DNA from: Gemmatimonadota bacterium
Lineage (GTDB): Bacteria; Gemmatimonadota; Gemmatimonadetes; Longimicrobiales; RSA9
Reading direction: 5' to 3'
Length of the DNA: 45,514 bases
Assembly (NCBI GenBank): GCA_007126035.1
Contig: SLCC01000026.1
Span: 1-45,514, forward strand
Every line of letters starts with the position of its first letter. The first letter of the stretch is position 1. Shown piece after piece: positions 45,336 through 45,514 of this stretch. Below the pieces are notes generated by a model, which saw nothing but the letters and a program-made list of their open reading frames with translations, was not told where the DNA came from and made no database searches. A program made the position numbers and the translations under genes.

Positions 45336-45514
45336 ATGGGAACACAGAAGCAACCGGCGGACGTCGTATTCCTCTCCGCTCGACGGACCCCGTTCGGCAC
45401 CTTCGGCGGTACGCTCGAGGGCTTCTCTGCCACCGACCTGGGCACGCTGGCGTCCACGTCGGCTCTGGGCGAGGCGGGGGTGGAGGCCCGGGAGATCCAG
45501 CACGTGATCTTCGG
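45336..45514 (+). CDS. Thiolase (acetyl-CoA acetyltransferase type), N-terminal part
   Basis: The frame from the ATG at 45336 runs open to the end of the window, so only the first 59 residues are visible. VVFLSARRTPFGTFGGTLEGFSATDLGTLA is the typical opening of thiolases, which join or cleave acyl-CoA units in fatty-acid oxidation or polyhydroxyalkanoate synthesis; HVIFG also fits. The catalytic Cys lies past the window. GAGGG is close to the ATG. The 147 bp between the cupredoxin gene and this start hold only short GC stems. Confidence 0.85.
   Translation, partial: MGTQKQPADVVFLSARRTPFGTFGGTLEGFSATDLGTLASTSALGEAGVEAREIQHVIF

Overview
The window is GC-rich, gene-dense bacterial chromosome with a Gram-negative (two-membrane) gene set: an Omp85-type beta-barrel protein, lipoproteins with lipoboxes, and secreted S9 and M14 peptidases. 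No rRNA, tRNA or phylogenetic marker is present. The style (680-residue glutaminase-fused NadE, exported peptidases, a DtxR-FeoA fusion next to FeoB, several TTG starts) would suit Gemmatimonadota or a neighbouring phylum. That placement is an inference and is not demonstrated here. No phage, transposase, CRISPR array or plasmid gene was seen.

Layout. 1-2213: end of a zinc/manganese ABC importer operon (ZnuA fragment, ZnuC, ZnuB). 2278-8859: Omp85-like protein, then leftward NadE and a DPP-IV-like peptidase. 8929-12331: ferrous-iron operon, a DtxR/MntR-type regulator fused to two FeoA domains and overlapping feoB, with a good iron-box-like operator on its promoter. 12332-12919: a large non-coding repeat region with heptamer repeats, a foldback and a 34-bp palindrome. 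12920-18849: pyrophosphatase, OsmC, an Rrf2 regulator with three Cys, ArfB, a small HTH protein, an M14 peptidase, an unusual membrane-anchored degenerate DEAD-box/cold-shock fusion, and a small anchored protein. 18895-26248: SDR, rhomboid, MATE, DUF2267, YbdK-type ligase, then purE-purK-HD phosphohydrolase, which overlap. 26249-26721: gap with a possible 20-residue peptide preceded by a full-length Shine-Dalgarno sequence. 27321-37041: an eight-gene, mostly overlapping chemosensory operon (CheA, CheY, CheW, MCP, HEAT-repeat protein, CheR, CheB, receiver-GAF-histidine kinase). 37013-45514: HyuB-like protein, a small unknown protein, PBP2, two TPR proteins and a zinc-ribbon protein, a cytochrome c lipoprotein, a cupredoxin-like lipoprotein, and the start of a thiolase.

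How the parts work together. The importer and Feo system handle metals; the Feo system appears autoregulated through its own fused sensor. The chemosensory operon has the full excitation and adaptation set (CheA/W/Y/R/B plus MCP) without any motility gene nearby, and adds a HEAT protein and a second kinase, so its output may not be flagellar. The points most worth following up are the DEAD-like/cold-shock fusion at 17313-18341, the iron-box operator at 8957-8972, the heptamer repeats confined to intergenic DNA, the small peptide at 26503-26565, and the intrinsic terminator lying inside the cupredoxin signal-peptide region at 44735-44767.
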